Assembly (NCBI GenBank): GCA_031553675.1
Contig: JAVBLF010000071.1
Location: forward strand, 1 to 56,527
Direction: 5' to 3'
Origin: JAVBLF01 sp031553675
GTDB lineage: Bacteria; Bacillota; Clostridia; Christensenellales; CALWSW01
DNA: 56,527 nucleotides
Shown here: positions 16,584 through 25,208 of the stretch, in pieces
How the letters are laid out: every line of letters begins with the position of its first letter
Position numbering within the stretch: the stretch's first letter is position 1
The notes under the pieces: generated by a model
Database searches by the model: none
Seen by the model: the letters and a program-made list of their open reading frames with translations, nothing else
Told to the model about the DNA's origin: nothing
Made by a program: the position numbers and the translations under genes

Positions 16584-17753
16584 ATGGAAACAAAGCACGG
16601 CGCGATTTCTTTGCCGTTTGACGGGGTACTGTTGCACAAGCCGAGGCACGTTCGCGCGCGCTTCCGCCTGCTGGGAGCGGCTGATTTTGCGGCTGTGAGG
16701 GCGTTGCAGGAAGCGATCGCGCGGGAGGTAGACGAAGCGATCTACACGCCTTCGAGCGCGGAGAACATCGAGTGCGTACTGCGCGACGGCATCGGAATCG
16801 GCTGCTTTGACGGCGAAGCCTTGATCGCCTTTCTCGCGGCGCGGGTTCCGCCGCACATCGAGGACGACGCGTATGGCCGCCTTCTCGGTTGGGACGAGGA
16901 GGACGTGGGGCGTTCGGTCGAGGTCGACGACGTCGTTGTCGCGCCCGACTACCGCGGCAGCGGTTTGCAAGAGCTATTGCTTCGGCAGCTCGAGGCCGTC
17001 AGCGTGGACGAAGGATACTGGCACATTCTGACGACCATCGCGCCGGAGAACGCGCCCAGTCTCGACAACGCGTATCGTTTGCGCTACCAGCCTGAAAAAC
17101 GCGCGACGCTTTTCGGCGGTGTGACGCGGCTGATCCTCCACAAAGCGATCGGTCCAGCCCAGAGAAAGCGCGCTCTTCTCGTGATCGACTATACCTACGA
17201 TTTCGTCGCGCCCGACGGGAAACTGAGCTGTGGCAAAGCCGGTCAGGCGATCGACGGCGCGATCGCGCGTCTCGTCGATGACGCTGTCGCCGAGGGAGAC
17301 GAGATCTTCGTTCTGAACGACATTCACGACGAATGCGATGCGCTCCATCCGGAAAATCGGCTCTTTCCACCGCACAACCTTGCGGGGACTGCGGGGCGCG
17401 ACCTCTACGGCGCGACGCGTGTCGCCGTCGAGGACGCCATGGCCGCCTGCCCGAACCGCGTCCACCTTCTCGACAAGACGCGCTATAGCGCGTTTGCGGG
17501 GACGCATCTGGCACAACTGTTGCGTGAGCGCCGCGTCGATGACCTTTTGCTCTGTGGTGTCTGTACCGACATCTGCGTGCTGCATACGGCTGTGTCGGCC
17601 TACAACGAGGGCTACCGCGTCAGTGTGCCCCGCCAGGCCGTCGCCTCGTTCGATCCGGATGGACACGCCTACGCCCTCCGGCACCTCGAAAACGTGATCG
17701 GCGCCAGCGTCTACAACCTGCGTTCCGAAGACAAAGGCTGCCAGCGCTTTTGA
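16584..17753 (+). CDS. GNAT acetyltransferase-nicotinamidase-like fusion
   Basis: The protein has 389 residues in two domains. Residues about 20-185 look like a GNAT N-acetyltransferase, with VDDVVVAPDYRGSGLQELLL as the acetyl-CoA loop. Residues about 196-380 are an isochorismatase/nicotinamidase-type cysteine hydrolase: VIDYTYDF (catalytic Asp202), LDKTRYSAF (Lys298) and CGVCTDICV (Cys331). NDIHDE and FPPHNLAGTAG match the metal-site region of nicotinamidases, so NAD salvage (nicotinamide to nicotinate) is the likeliest hydrolase role. A single frame and intact motifs argue for a real fusion. The acetylation substrate is unknown. Confidence 0.88.
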   Translation: METKHGAISLPFDGVLLHKPRHVRARFRLLGAADFAAVRALQEAIAREVDEAIYTPSSAENIECVLRDGIGIGCFDGEALIAFLAARVPPHIEDDAYGRLLGWDEEDVGRSVEVDDVVVAPDYRGSGLQELLLRQLEAVSVDEGYWHILTTIAPENAPSLDNAYRLRYQPEKRATLFGGVTRLILHKAIGPAQRKRALLVIDYTYDFVAPDGKLSCGKAGQAIDGAIARLVDDAVAEGDEIFVLNDIHDECDALHPENRLFPPHNLAGTAGRDLYGATRVAVEDAMAACPNRVHLLDKTRYSAFAGTHLAQLLRERRVDDLLLCGVCTDICVLHTAVSAYNEGYRVSVPRQAVASFDPDGHAYALRHLENVIGASVYNLRSEDKGCQRF

Positions 17754-17879
17754 GCAGGCGCGACCGCGATTTGCCTTCCGAGATAGGGGGCCTGTGAACG
17801 AAGCGCGATGCTTTGGGCGTACATGCCGCCATGGGCGAGGTCTGCGAAGTGTTGAAGTTGACGAAGTTAAGGTGATGGA

Positions 17880-19292
17880 ATGTTTTTTTCCGAGCTTTGG
17901 GTGGAAGTGCTCGTGATTGGCTTTGCCGTGTTTTTGTTTTACATGATCACGGCGGGGTTCGTGATGCTGTCGCGCCGCATGCGATTGGGCGTGATTTTGT
18001 GCCGCGCTTTTTTGCTCGGTTCGATCGCGGCGGCGATTGCGTTTGCGCTCGGCACAGGTCGCGATGTCCAGAACATCAAACCCCTGGCTGATCTCAGCCG
18101 CATCGCGGAAATCGGTTACAAAGCCATCTGGCTGCGTGCGGCGCATGACGGGCTTCCATTTGCGATTCCGGGCATCATGCTTCCACTCGCCTACCGCTCG
18201 TGCAACCGGTTTTCGCGCGGCTGTGTTTGGGCCTTTGCCGTCGCATTGCTGCTGGGCGTGCTGCGCTACGCCATGGGCAGCTTCGACGTGGACGAGCTCA
18301 TTTTCGCGTTCTGGGGCTTCATCGTCGGCTTCTCGTTCACCTCGCTGATCGCCGGCCTCTTCCCCAAAGCGCGCCTGTTCAAGATCATCAACTTCCACAC
18401 GAGCGCCTATGTGATCGGCGTGCTGATCCTGATGTTTACGTTTTTTGCGGGTGTTGCGGTCCTGCTGCTCAACAACGGCGCCGATTTCGTCGAGCTGAAG
18501 CTCCCGCCGCAATCGCGTCAGCTTCCCGAGCCGAAGGTGTCGGCCTACCTCAGCGACGAGACGCCCAAGGTCGAAACCTTTCGCACGGTCGAGACCGACG
18601 TCATGCTGGACACTGCGCGCGTCGCGGAGAAGTTAGGCCTCAAAGGGGAACCGACGACCAGCAGCGAAGGCAAATCCTACGCCACCGTCGTGGACGGCGC
18701 CAAATCGCTGACTTACTTTTCGGCGGGCAATTGGAACCTGATCGACGATTCGGCCGCCGGCAAAGCGGGCACCGTGCCTGACGACCCGAGTTGCGCCCGC
18801 ATTGTCGAGCAGATCGCGATCGGTGGCGTCGCGCGCAACTACAACGTCTTCAGCACCGAGGTCGAGCCCGTGCTCGACGATGCCGGTCAGCTCACGTCGA
18901 AGGTCGTTACGGTTACGGCGGCCTATGCCAACAGGCGCGTCGTCGGCTCCTGCGAATTCATCGCCGAAGTGGGCTCGGGCGGACTGCTTCTCAGCCTCGA
19001 CAAGCACGACGCCGACTTCGAGCCCTACAAGCAGGTCAAAGTGATCAGCAACGCGGAGGCCATGCAGCTCGTGAAAGATGGCGGCGTCCGCGCCGACGGC
19101 AAAGTCATCACCGTCAACCACAACCTCTACCAGGATGCCAGCGCGGTCGAGGTCACCGACGCAACGATCGCCTACTGGCTCGAGGAGACGAAGGGCTACC
19201 TCCAGCCGATCTGGCTCTTTTCAGCCAAGGCGACCCTGCTCGACGGCGGCACAAAGGACTTCGAAATTTACGTGCCCGCCATCAAGTATTGA
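17880..19292 (+). CDS. VanZ-like membrane protein with extracytoplasmic domain
   Basis: The protein has 470 residues. The first 200 or so contain five or six hydrophobic segments; IPGIMLPLAYRS followed by RYAMGSFDVDELIFAFWGF fits the VanZ-like pattern. A further helix (IGVLILMFTFFAGVAVLLL) leads into a soluble region of about 270 residues with no family I can name. ATG 17880 is preceded by AAGGTGAT. The terminator at 19319 closes the unit. VanZ proteins affect glycopeptide or lipoglycopeptide sensitivity, but the role here is unknown. Confidence 0.75.
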   Translation: MFFSELWVEVLVIGFAVFLFYMITAGFVMLSRRMRLGVILCRAFLLGSIAAAIAFALGTGRDVQNIKPLADLSRIAEIGYKAIWLRAAHDGLPFAIPGIMLPLAYRSCNRFSRGCVWAFAVALLLGVLRYAMGSFDVDELIFAFWGFIVGFSFTSLIAGLFPKARLFKIINFHTSAYVIGVLILMFTFFAGVAVLLLNNGADFVELKLPPQSRQLPEPKVSAYLSDETPKVETFRTVETDVMLDTARVAEKLGLKGEPTTSSEGKSYATVVDGAKSLTYFSAGNWNLIDDSAAGKAGTVPDDPSCARIVEQIAIGGVARNYNVFSTEVEPVLDDAGQLTSKVVTVTAAYANRRVVGSCEFIAEVGSGGLLLSLDKHDADFEPYKQVKVISNAEAMQLVKDGGVRADGKVITVNHNLYQDASAVEVTDATIAYWLEETKGYLQPIWLFSAKATLLDGGTKDFEIYVPAIKY

Positions 19293-19318
19293 AAAACCTA
19301 CACATCCCCCTTTGCTTT

Positions 19319-19347
19319 CGAAAAGTGGTCTCTCGGCCACTTTTTCG
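19319..19347 (+). terminator. Intrinsic terminator before fabH
   Basis: CGAAAAGTGG pairs with CCACTTTTTCG around an eight-base loop, with the T-run within the 3' arm. It separates the VanZ-like gene from the fab operon promoter. Confidence 0.75.
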
Positions 19348-19360
19348 ATCGGATGGCGTT

Positions 19361-19389
19361 TTGACAAGCGAACCGCTTTTTGCTATATT
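19361..19389 (+). promoter_or_regulatory. Promoter of the fab/acc operon
   Basis: Perfect -35 TTGACA (19361-19366), 17-base spacer, -10 TATATT (19384-19389). No FapR-type palindrome was recognised; ATATT recurs at 19385-19389 and 19399-19403. Confidence 0.85.
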
Positions 19390-19461
19390 GAAGACTGGAT
19401 ATTTTGGCGATGCCAAACGAGAACGCCGCCGCACCTTCTCAACGCGGCTGAAGGATGGACT

Positions 19462-20406
19462 ATGATCGGTATACGCGGCACGGGGCGCGCGCTCCCCAAG
19501 TCTGCCATGACGAACGAGGACTTCGCGAAGATCGTCGATACATCGGACGAATGGATCGTCAGCCGGACGGGCATACGCTCGCGCCAGATCGCCAAGGACG
19601 AAACAGCACTCGACCTTTGCGTTGAAGCAGCGCGTCATGCGCTCGATTCCGCCCACATCGACCCCCAGGATCTCGGCTTGATCGTCGTCGCCACTGTGAC
19701 ACCCGACACGGCGACCCCATCGATGGCCTGCCTCGTGCTCAAGGAACTGGGCGCTACATGTCCGGCCTTCGACCTCAACGCCGCCTGTTCGGGCTTTCTC
19801 TACGGCGTCATCGCCGCTCAAGCCCTATCGCCCGATCGCCCTGCACTCGTGATCGGCTGCGAACTCCTCTCGCGCGTCACGAACTACCAGGACCGCACGA
19901 CCTGCGTTCTGTTCGGCGACGGCGCGGGCGCTGCTGTCATCGCGCCGACCGAGGGTCCGGGCGCGATCCTCGCCGAGCGTTATATGGCCTACCCCGACGA
20001 AAAAAACTCCCTGATCATCCACGGTCTGAACTGTGGGCCGGAGGATATGAAAGGCCGCTCCTACCTGATCATGGACGGTCAAGAGGTCTACAAATTTGCC
20101 ACCCGCGTCCTTACCGACGACATCGAGTGGATCCTGCAAAAAGCCGCCATCGGTGCGGATGAGGTCGCGTGGTACATCCCGCACCAGGCCAACATCCGCA
20201 TCATCAAAACGGCTGCGTCGCGGATCAAGGTGCCGATCGAACGCTTCTATACCAACATCGAACGGACCGGCAACACATCGAGCGCCAGCATCCCGATCGC
20301 GCTCGACGAATTGCTCCGATCGGGCCAGACCAAGACCGGCGACCTGATCCTGCTCAGCGCGTTCGGTGGCGGCCTGACCTCGGGATCGCTGCTCTTCCGC
20401 GTTTGA
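19462..20406 (+). CDS. fabH: 3-oxoacyl-ACP synthase III
   Basis: The protein has 314 residues. ATG 19462 has AAGGA upstream; longer in-frame extension crosses the promoter and is rejected. It starts type II fatty acid synthesis by condensing acetyl-CoA (or a branched acyl-CoA) with malonyl-ACP. The catalytic triad is visible: Cys109 in NAACSGF, His241 in IPHQAN, Asn271 in GNTSSAS. WIVSRTGI and FGDGAGA are also typical. It is the first gene of the fab/acc operon. Confidence 0.97.
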   Translation: MIGIRGTGRALPKSAMTNEDFAKIVDTSDEWIVSRTGIRSRQIAKDETALDLCVEAARHALDSAHIDPQDLGLIVVATVTPDTATPSMACLVLKELGATCPAFDLNAACSGFLYGVIAAQALSPDRPALVIGCELLSRVTNYQDRTTCVLFGDGAGAAVIAPTEGPGAILAERYMAYPDEKNSLIIHGLNCGPEDMKGRSYLIMDGQEVYKFATRVLTDDIEWILQKAAIGADEVAWYIPHQANIRIIKTAASRIKVPIERFYTNIERTGNTSSASIPIALDELLRSGQTKTGDLILLSAFGGGLTSGSLLFRV

Positions 20407-20519
20407 CCCGACGATGCGCAACGCCCTGTGCGCCGCACCACAAATGCCTTTTTTCTCGCAAACATTGCGAACCAGATCACCAAGCGAATCACCACGCACG
20501 ATAATAGGAGGACTTCCCC

Positions 20520-20741
20520 ATGGAATTCGAAAGCATCCGCACGATCATCGCCGACAAAATGGAAATCGACGCCGACAAGATCACGCTCGAATCGTCCCTC
20601 CAGGACCTCGAGATCGACTCGCTCGACATGGTTGACATCATCATGTCGATCGAAGAAGAGATGAACGTCTCGCTCGAAGATCTCACCGACGTCAAGACCA
20701 TCAAGGACGTCGTCGACCACGTCGCCGCCAAGCGCGCCTGA
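20520..20741 (+). CDS. acpP: Acyl carrier protein
   Basis: The protein has 73 residues and is acidic. The phosphopantetheine site is Ser34 in EIDSLDMVDI. TAGGAGG precedes the ATG. The 113 bases after fabH hold no other gene. It carries the growing acyl chain for the surrounding Fab enzymes. Confidence 0.97.
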   Translation: MEFESIRTIIADKMEIDADKITLESSLQDLEIDSLDMVDIIMSIEEEMNVSLEDLTDVKTIKDVVDHVAAKRA

Positions 20742-20745
20742 TCGA

Positions 20746-21675
20746 ATGGCAAAAACGGCATTTCTCTTTTCCGGACAGGGCGCGCAAAAACCCGGCATGG
20801 CGAAGAGCCTCTTCGACGCTTCACCTGCCGTTCGCGCCCTCTTTGCCGTGCTTTCCGATGCGACCGGAATCGACCTCACCCAACTGTGCTTTGAGAGCGC
20901 CCAGGAGACACTCAACCAGACCGAACACACCCAGCCCGCTATGCTCGCCGCCGATCTGGCTGCGTGGGCGGCGCTGGAAGAACGCGGCGTCACCGCCGAC
21001 CTCTGCGCCGGTTTTTCCCTCGGCGAGTACGCCGCCTTGGTCTGCTCCGGTGTGTTGGGCGTGGAAGAAGCCGGACGCCTCGTCGCCGCGCGCGCCCGCT
21101 TCATGGCGGACTGCCTCTCGGAAGGCAGCGGCAGCGGCATGGCCGCCGTACTCGGCGTGCCTGCCGAAACGGTCGAAGCCATCTGTGCCTCGGTCCAGTC
21201 GGGCTACGTCGTCGCCGTCAACTACAATTGCCCCGGCCAAACCGTGATCGCCGGCGAATCCGAAGCCCTGAGCGAAGCCATCGCACTGCTCAAAGCCCAG
21301 AAGGCCAAAGCGCTTCCCCTTCGTGTCGCCGGGGCCTTTCACTGCAAGCTCATGGCTGCCGCAGCCGACCGCCTCTACACCGAGGCTTCCAATGGCAGTT
21401 ACGCGTTTCAATTTCCCCGCATCCCGATCGTGCTGAACACGACCGCACAACCCCATAGCCCCACCTCGGATCCATGGCCCGAAATCGTCCGCGATCAAAC
21501 CATGCACGCCGTCCGCTGGGAACAGAGCGTCCGCCGCCTGGTGGAGCTCGGCGCCGACCGCTTCATCGAGTGCGGCCCCGGCAAGGTGCTCACTGGCCTG
21601 AACAAGCGAATTTGCCCCGATCTTCCGACGACATGCGTCGAGGACGTGGAATCGTTGGAAAAGATCACCCAATAA
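20746..21675 (+). CDS. fabD: Malonyl-CoA:ACP malonyltransferase
   Basis: The protein has 309 residues and starts 4 bases after acpP. FLFSGQGAQ opens the acyltransferase fold. The nucleophile motif is GFSLGE (Ser91), with Phe where many family members have His; His199 lies in GAFHC. It loads malonate onto ACP. In many Clostridia fabK lies between acpP and fabD; here there is no room for it. Confidence 0.96.
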   Translation: MAKTAFLFSGQGAQKPGMAKSLFDASPAVRALFAVLSDATGIDLTQLCFESAQETLNQTEHTQPAMLAADLAAWAALEERGVTADLCAGFSLGEYAALVCSGVLGVEEAGRLVAARARFMADCLSEGSGSGMAAVLGVPAETVEAICASVQSGYVVAVNYNCPGQTVIAGESEALSEAIALLKAQKAKALPLRVAGAFHCKLMAAAADRLYTEASNGSYAFQFPRIPIVLNTTAQPHSPTSDPWPEIVRDQTMHAVRWEQSVRRLVELGADRFIECGPGKVLTGLNKRICPDLPTTCVEDVESLEKITQ

Positions 21676-21781
21676 CCCCCCCCGAGCAAGCCCTTCGCAG
21701 ACTCCATCTGCAAAGGCATTGCGAAAGTCTGGAACCAACACTTGCCCGCGTGCAGAAAATCTCACCTGAAGAAAACGACAT

Positions 21782-21865
21782 CGGCATGCGTGGCGAAGCC
21801 GCCCATGCCGGGGAGCGCCAAAGGCGCATACAGAAGTTTTTTGCTCCTTTTTTTCAAAAAAGGAG
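21782..21865 (-). repeat. Multi-hairpin intergenic element, copy B
   Basis: Hairpin 1 is 21844-21865 (CTCCTTTTTT with AAAAAAGGAG), the small hairpin 21815-21827 (GCGCC, AAA, GGCGC) and the GC-rich hairpin 21782-21810 (CGGCATG with CATGCCG). Hairpin 1 faces fabG, whose ATG is about 30 bases on. The GGAG arm could mimic or compete with a ribosome site. Confidence 0.8.
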
Positions 21866-21896
21866 GCGAAAAAAAACGAAGAGAAAGAGGTACCCC

Positions 21897-22637
21897 ATGG
21901 AACGTGACTGCGCCATCGTGACGGGCGGCGCCCGCGGGATCGGACGGGAGATCGCGTTGGCGCTGGCCGAGGCCGGATACGCGATCGTCGTCAACTATGC
22001 CAAGAGCGCGGAGGATGCGCAGCGCCTCGTGCGTGACATCGAGTCGAAAGGCGGACAGGCGCTCGCCGTCCAGGCCGACGTGTCCGACTTTACACAGGCC
22101 GCATCGCTGATCGACCAGGCCATCAAGGCGTTCGGCGGCATTTACATCCTCGTCAACAACGCTGGTATCACACGCGACGGCTTGATCATGCGCATGAGCG
22201 AAGCCGACTACAGCGCTGTCATCGCCACGAACCTCAATGGCGCATTCAACTGCACCCGCCACGCCTCGGCCCACATGGTGCGCGCCCACCGTGGCCGCAT
22301 CCTCAACATCGCCAGCGTCGCGGGCGTCATGGGCAATGCGGGGCAGTCCAACTACGCCGCGTCTAAGGGCGGCATGATCGGGCTGACAAAGGCTGTCGCG
22401 CGCGAACTCGCGCCCCGGTCTATCACCGTCAACGCCATCGCGCCCGGCCTCGTCGAGACCGAGATGACGCAGCAGCTTTCCGATGCCGCGCGCGAAAAAC
22501 TGCTCGCCCAGGTGCCGCTCAAGCGCATGGGTTCCAGCAAGGAAATCGCGCAGCTGGCCCTCTTCCTTTGTTCCGACGCCGCCGCCTACATCACAGGGCA
22601 GACCATCTGCATCGACGGCGGCATGACCATGCATTAA
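21897..22637 (+). CDS. fabG: 3-oxoacyl-ACP reductase
   Basis: The protein has 246 residues. It is a short-chain dehydrogenase that reduces 3-oxoacyl-ACP with NADPH. TGGARGIG is the dinucleotide motif, NNAG follows near residue 87, and the catalytic set is Ser140, Tyr153 and Lys157 (NYAASK). A GAGG-rich site precedes ATG 21897. The 221-base gap after fabD is mostly element B. Confidence 0.96.
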   Translation: MERDCAIVTGGARGIGREIALALAEAGYAIVVNYAKSAEDAQRLVRDIESKGGQALAVQADVSDFTQAASLIDQAIKAFGGIYILVNNAGITRDGLIMRMSEADYSAVIATNLNGAFNCTRHASAHMVRAHRGRILNIASVAGVMGNAGQSNYAASKGGMIGLTKAVARELAPRSITVNAIAPGLVETEMTQQLSDAAREKLLAQVPLKRMGSSKEIAQLALFLCSDAAAYITGQTICIDGGMTMH

Positions 22638-22679
22638 ACCTGAATTTTCAGGGACGAAACACTGCGAGGCGATATATCG

Positions 22680-23927
22680 ATGAAACGTAGAGTTGTCATT
22701 ACGGGCATGGGCGCTGTGACGCCCGTCGGCACGGGCATCGACGCGTTTTGGAACGCGATCAAGGCCGGCCAAAACGGTATTGCGCCCATCACGCTGTTTG
22801 ATACCACCGGCTACAAAGCCACGCTGGCCGCCGAAGTCAAGGACTTTGCCCCCGAAGCCTACATGTCCAAAAAAGAAGCCCGACGCATGGATCGCTTCTG
22901 CCAGTTTGCGATGGCGGCTTCCCAGCTTTGCTTCGAGGACGCCGGTCTCGACCCGCTCACACTGTCCGAAGAAGACCGCGCGCGCTTCGGCATTTACTAC
23001 GGCTCGGGCATCGGCGGTTTTGATACCATGGAGAAAAACGCCTGTGATCTCATGAGCGGCGGCGTCCGCAAAGTATCGCCCTTTATGATCCCCATGGTGA
23101 TCATCAACGGCGCGCCCGGCCTGATCAGCATGCGCTACCAGCTCAAGGGCCCGGCACTCTCCGTCGTGACGGCATGCGCTTCCAGCACCGACGCGATCGG
23201 TCTGGGCTTTCGCCTGATCAAAGACGGCTACACAGACCGCATGCTCGTCGGTGGCTCGGAAGCCGTCATCACGTCGCTGGGCGTTACGGGCTTTACGAAT
23301 ATGACCGCACTCTCGACCAGCGCCGACCCCGACCGCGCTTCGATCCCCTTCGACGCGGAACGCAATGGCTTCATCATGGGCGAGGGCGGCGCCATGCTGC
23401 TGATCGAGTCGCTCGAATGCGCACAGGCGCGCGGCGCCCGCATCTACGCCGAAGTGCTCGGCTACGGTTCGACAGCCGACGCTCACCACATCACAGCGCC
23501 CGACCCTGAAGCGCGTGGTGCGATCGCCGCCATGCGAAGCGCCCTTACCGAAGCATCGATCGCCCCTGAGCGCGTCGGCTACATCAACGCGCACGGCACA
23601 TCGACGCCGCCCAACGACAAAATGGAAACGGCCGCGATCAAGGGCGTCTTCTGCGATCACGCATACCGCGTACCCGTGTCCTCTACCAAGTCGATGACGG
23701 GCCATATGCTCGGCGCTGCCGGAGCCATCGAAGCCATCGTCTGCGCGCTAGCGATCCGCGACCAATTCGCGCCGCCGACGATCAACCTCAAGACGCCCGA
23801 TCCCGATTGCGACCTCGATTACCTGCCGCAGATCGGCAAGCAAACACCCATCGAAGTCGCCATCAGCAACTCGTTCGGCTTCGGCGGACAAAACGCCTGC
23901 CTTGCGATCGGACGTTACGAGGAATAA
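22680..23927 (+). CDS. fabF: 3-oxoacyl-ACP synthase II
   Basis: The protein has 415 residues. It is the elongating condensing enzyme of type II fatty acid synthesis. Catalytic residues are Cys166 (TACASS), His305 (NAHGTST) and His342 (MTGHMLGA). The ribosome site GAGGCG is modest. It lies 42 bases after fabG. Confidence 0.97.
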   Translation: MKRRVVITGMGAVTPVGTGIDAFWNAIKAGQNGIAPITLFDTTGYKATLAAEVKDFAPEAYMSKKEARRMDRFCQFAMAASQLCFEDAGLDPLTLSEEDRARFGIYYGSGIGGFDTMEKNACDLMSGGVRKVSPFMIPMVIINGAPGLISMRYQLKGPALSVVTACASSTDAIGLGFRLIKDGYTDRMLVGGSEAVITSLGVTGFTNMTALSTSADPDRASIPFDAERNGFIMGEGGAMLLIESLECAQARGARIYAEVLGYGSTADAHHITAPDPEARGAIAAMRSALTEASIAPERVGYINAHGTSTPPNDKMETAAIKGVFCDHAYRVPVSSTKSMTGHMLGAAGAIEAIVCALAIRDQFAPPTINLKTPDPDCDLDYLPQIGKQTPIEVAISNSFGFGGQNACLAIGRYEE

Positions 23928-23938
23928 GAGGAGTAAGC

Positions 23939-24397
23939 ATGAACCTGGAAATCGTCGCGCAGCTCATGCGCATGATGGAGGAATCCAGCCTGACGGCCAT
24001 GGAGGTCGAGGAATGCGGCTTCCGCATCCGCTTGGAGCACGCGTCGCAGCCCGGCGCGCTCTTCGGCAGCGCCGAACCTCGCACACCCGTCCATCCGGCC
24101 CCGCAGCCTGCCGCAGCCTCGCCCGACGACACTGAAGCGCCCGCCCCGCAACCCGAAGAACCGACGCCCCATGGCGCGCACGACATCAAATCGCCCATGG
24201 TCGGCACCTTCCATGAGCGCAAGGGCACGAAAGTCAGCGTCGGTACGGCGCTCAAGAAGGGCGAACCCGTCTGCATCGTCGAAGCCATGAAAGTCATGAA
24301 CGAAATCCTCATGGAGCAGGACGGCGTGATCACCTACGTCGCCGCGCAGGAGGGTGACATGGTCGAGTTTGGGCAGACTTTGTATCTGTTTGATTAG
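23939..24397 (+). CDS. accB: Biotin carboxyl carrier protein of acetyl-CoA carboxylase
   Basis: The protein has 152 residues. A short N-terminal region, a Pro/Ala-rich linker (about 45-78) and a C-terminal biotinyl domain with EAMKVM, biotin on Lys118. AAGAGGAG precedes the start, 11 bases after fabF. It carries CO2 from AccC to the AccAD transferase. Confidence 0.97.
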   Translation: MNLEIVAQLMRMMEESSLTAMEVEECGFRIRLEHASQPGALFGSAEPRTPVHPAPQPAAASPDDTEAPAPQPEEPTPHGAHDIKSPMVGTFHERKGTKVSVGTALKKGEPVCIVEAMKVMNEILMEQDGVITYVAAQEGDMVEFGQTLYLFD

Positions 24398-24407
24398 GTT
24401 TTTTCTC

Positions 24408-24489
24408 CTCCTTTTTTGAAAAAAAGGAGCAAAAAACTTTTGTAACGTCCCTTTCATCCGCCGCTCCCGCGACGCATGAAATTCGACGT
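24408..24489 (+). repeat. Multi-hairpin intergenic element, copy C
   Basis: Hairpin 1 is 24408-24429 (CTCCTTTTTT with AAAAAAGGAG, loop GA), 10 bases after the accB stop. The spacer ends in TTTTGTA at 24444. The following structure (24445-24489) pairs ACGTC with GACGT outside and TTTCAT with ATGAAA inside. No separate small hairpin is evident in this copy. Confidence 0.72.
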
Positions 24490-24533
24490 GATTGCAGGAG
24501 TCGTCGCCGTTTGGCGTGTGAGCGAGGATTGCC

Positions 24534-24992
24534 ATGAGTGAAACCGTACAGGTGTTGGAAAACGTCGATCGCGAAGGCGTGATGCAGGTCTTGCCGCATC
24601 GGGATCCCTTTCTTTTGATCGACCGCGTCGAGCGATGCGAGGTTTTGCAACACTGCATCGCCCATTTGAAGCTGACGGGAGAAGAAGACTTTTTCCGCGG
24701 GCATTTTCCGGGGAAACCCGTCATGCCAGGCGTACTCCAACTCGAATCGCTTGCCCAGTGCGGCGCCTTTGCCGTGCTCGCCCAGCCGGGCCGCGAAGGC
24801 ACGATCGCGCTCTTTGCCAAAGCCGACAACGTCAAATTCCGCCGCCAGGTGATCCCGGGCGACGAACTCCGCCTCGAAGTCAGCCTCGAACGCGTCAGCC
24901 GCGTCGGTGGCAAGGGGAAGGGCGTGGCGACTGTCAACGGCGAAACGAGCTGCGAAGCCGACATCACTTTCGTCTTTGCCAAAGACGAATAG
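24534..24992 (+). CDS. fabZ: 3-hydroxyacyl-ACP dehydratase
   Basis: The protein has 152 residues, a single hot-dog domain. PHRDPFLLIDRV and GHFPGKPVMPGVLQLESLAQ are the family signature, with catalytic His57 and Glu71. GCGAGGA precedes ATG 24534. It dehydrates 3-hydroxyacyl-ACP during elongation. Confidence 0.97.
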   Translation: MSETVQVLENVDREGVMQVLPHRDPFLLIDRVERCEVLQHCIAHLKLTGEEDFFRGHFPGKPVMPGVLQLESLAQCGAFAVLAQPGREGTIALFAKADNVKFRRQVIPGDELRLEVSLERVSRVGGKGKGVATVNGETSCEADITFVFAKDE

Positions 24993-25111
24993 ACAAAGAA
25001 CCCAAGAAACGCATGAAACCTGCATCCGGAGCGATCGACGCCAAGGACACGTCGGCGATCGTTCCCGAACGTTGGTCTCCAATCACATCCAAAAATCCGA
25101 TTTCGCTCCGA

Positions 25112-25186
25112 CGACATACCGACCGCAAGGGCGGGATGTCGGGGCAGTACGAAGTTTTTTGCGCAGCTTTTTTTCAAAAAAGCGCG
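25112..25186 (-). repeat. Multi-hairpin intergenic element, copy D
   Basis: Hairpin 1 is 25162-25186 (CGC-A-GCTTTTTT with AAAAAAGCGCG, A bulged). The GC-rich hairpin is 25112-25141 (CGACAT with ATGTCG, CCGC with GCGG). The small middle hairpin is not evident. Hairpin 1 faces accC, whose ATG is 23 bases on. Bases 24993-25111 hold no gene I can support. Confidence 0.72.
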
Positions 25187-25208
25187 TATTCCCCAAAAGG
25201 TAGGTTGT

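Noticed and set aside
21762..23705. 647-codon antisense frame over fabG and fabF
   Set aside because: Both fab genes are certain on the plus strand; the antisense product is low complexity and has no recognisable domain.
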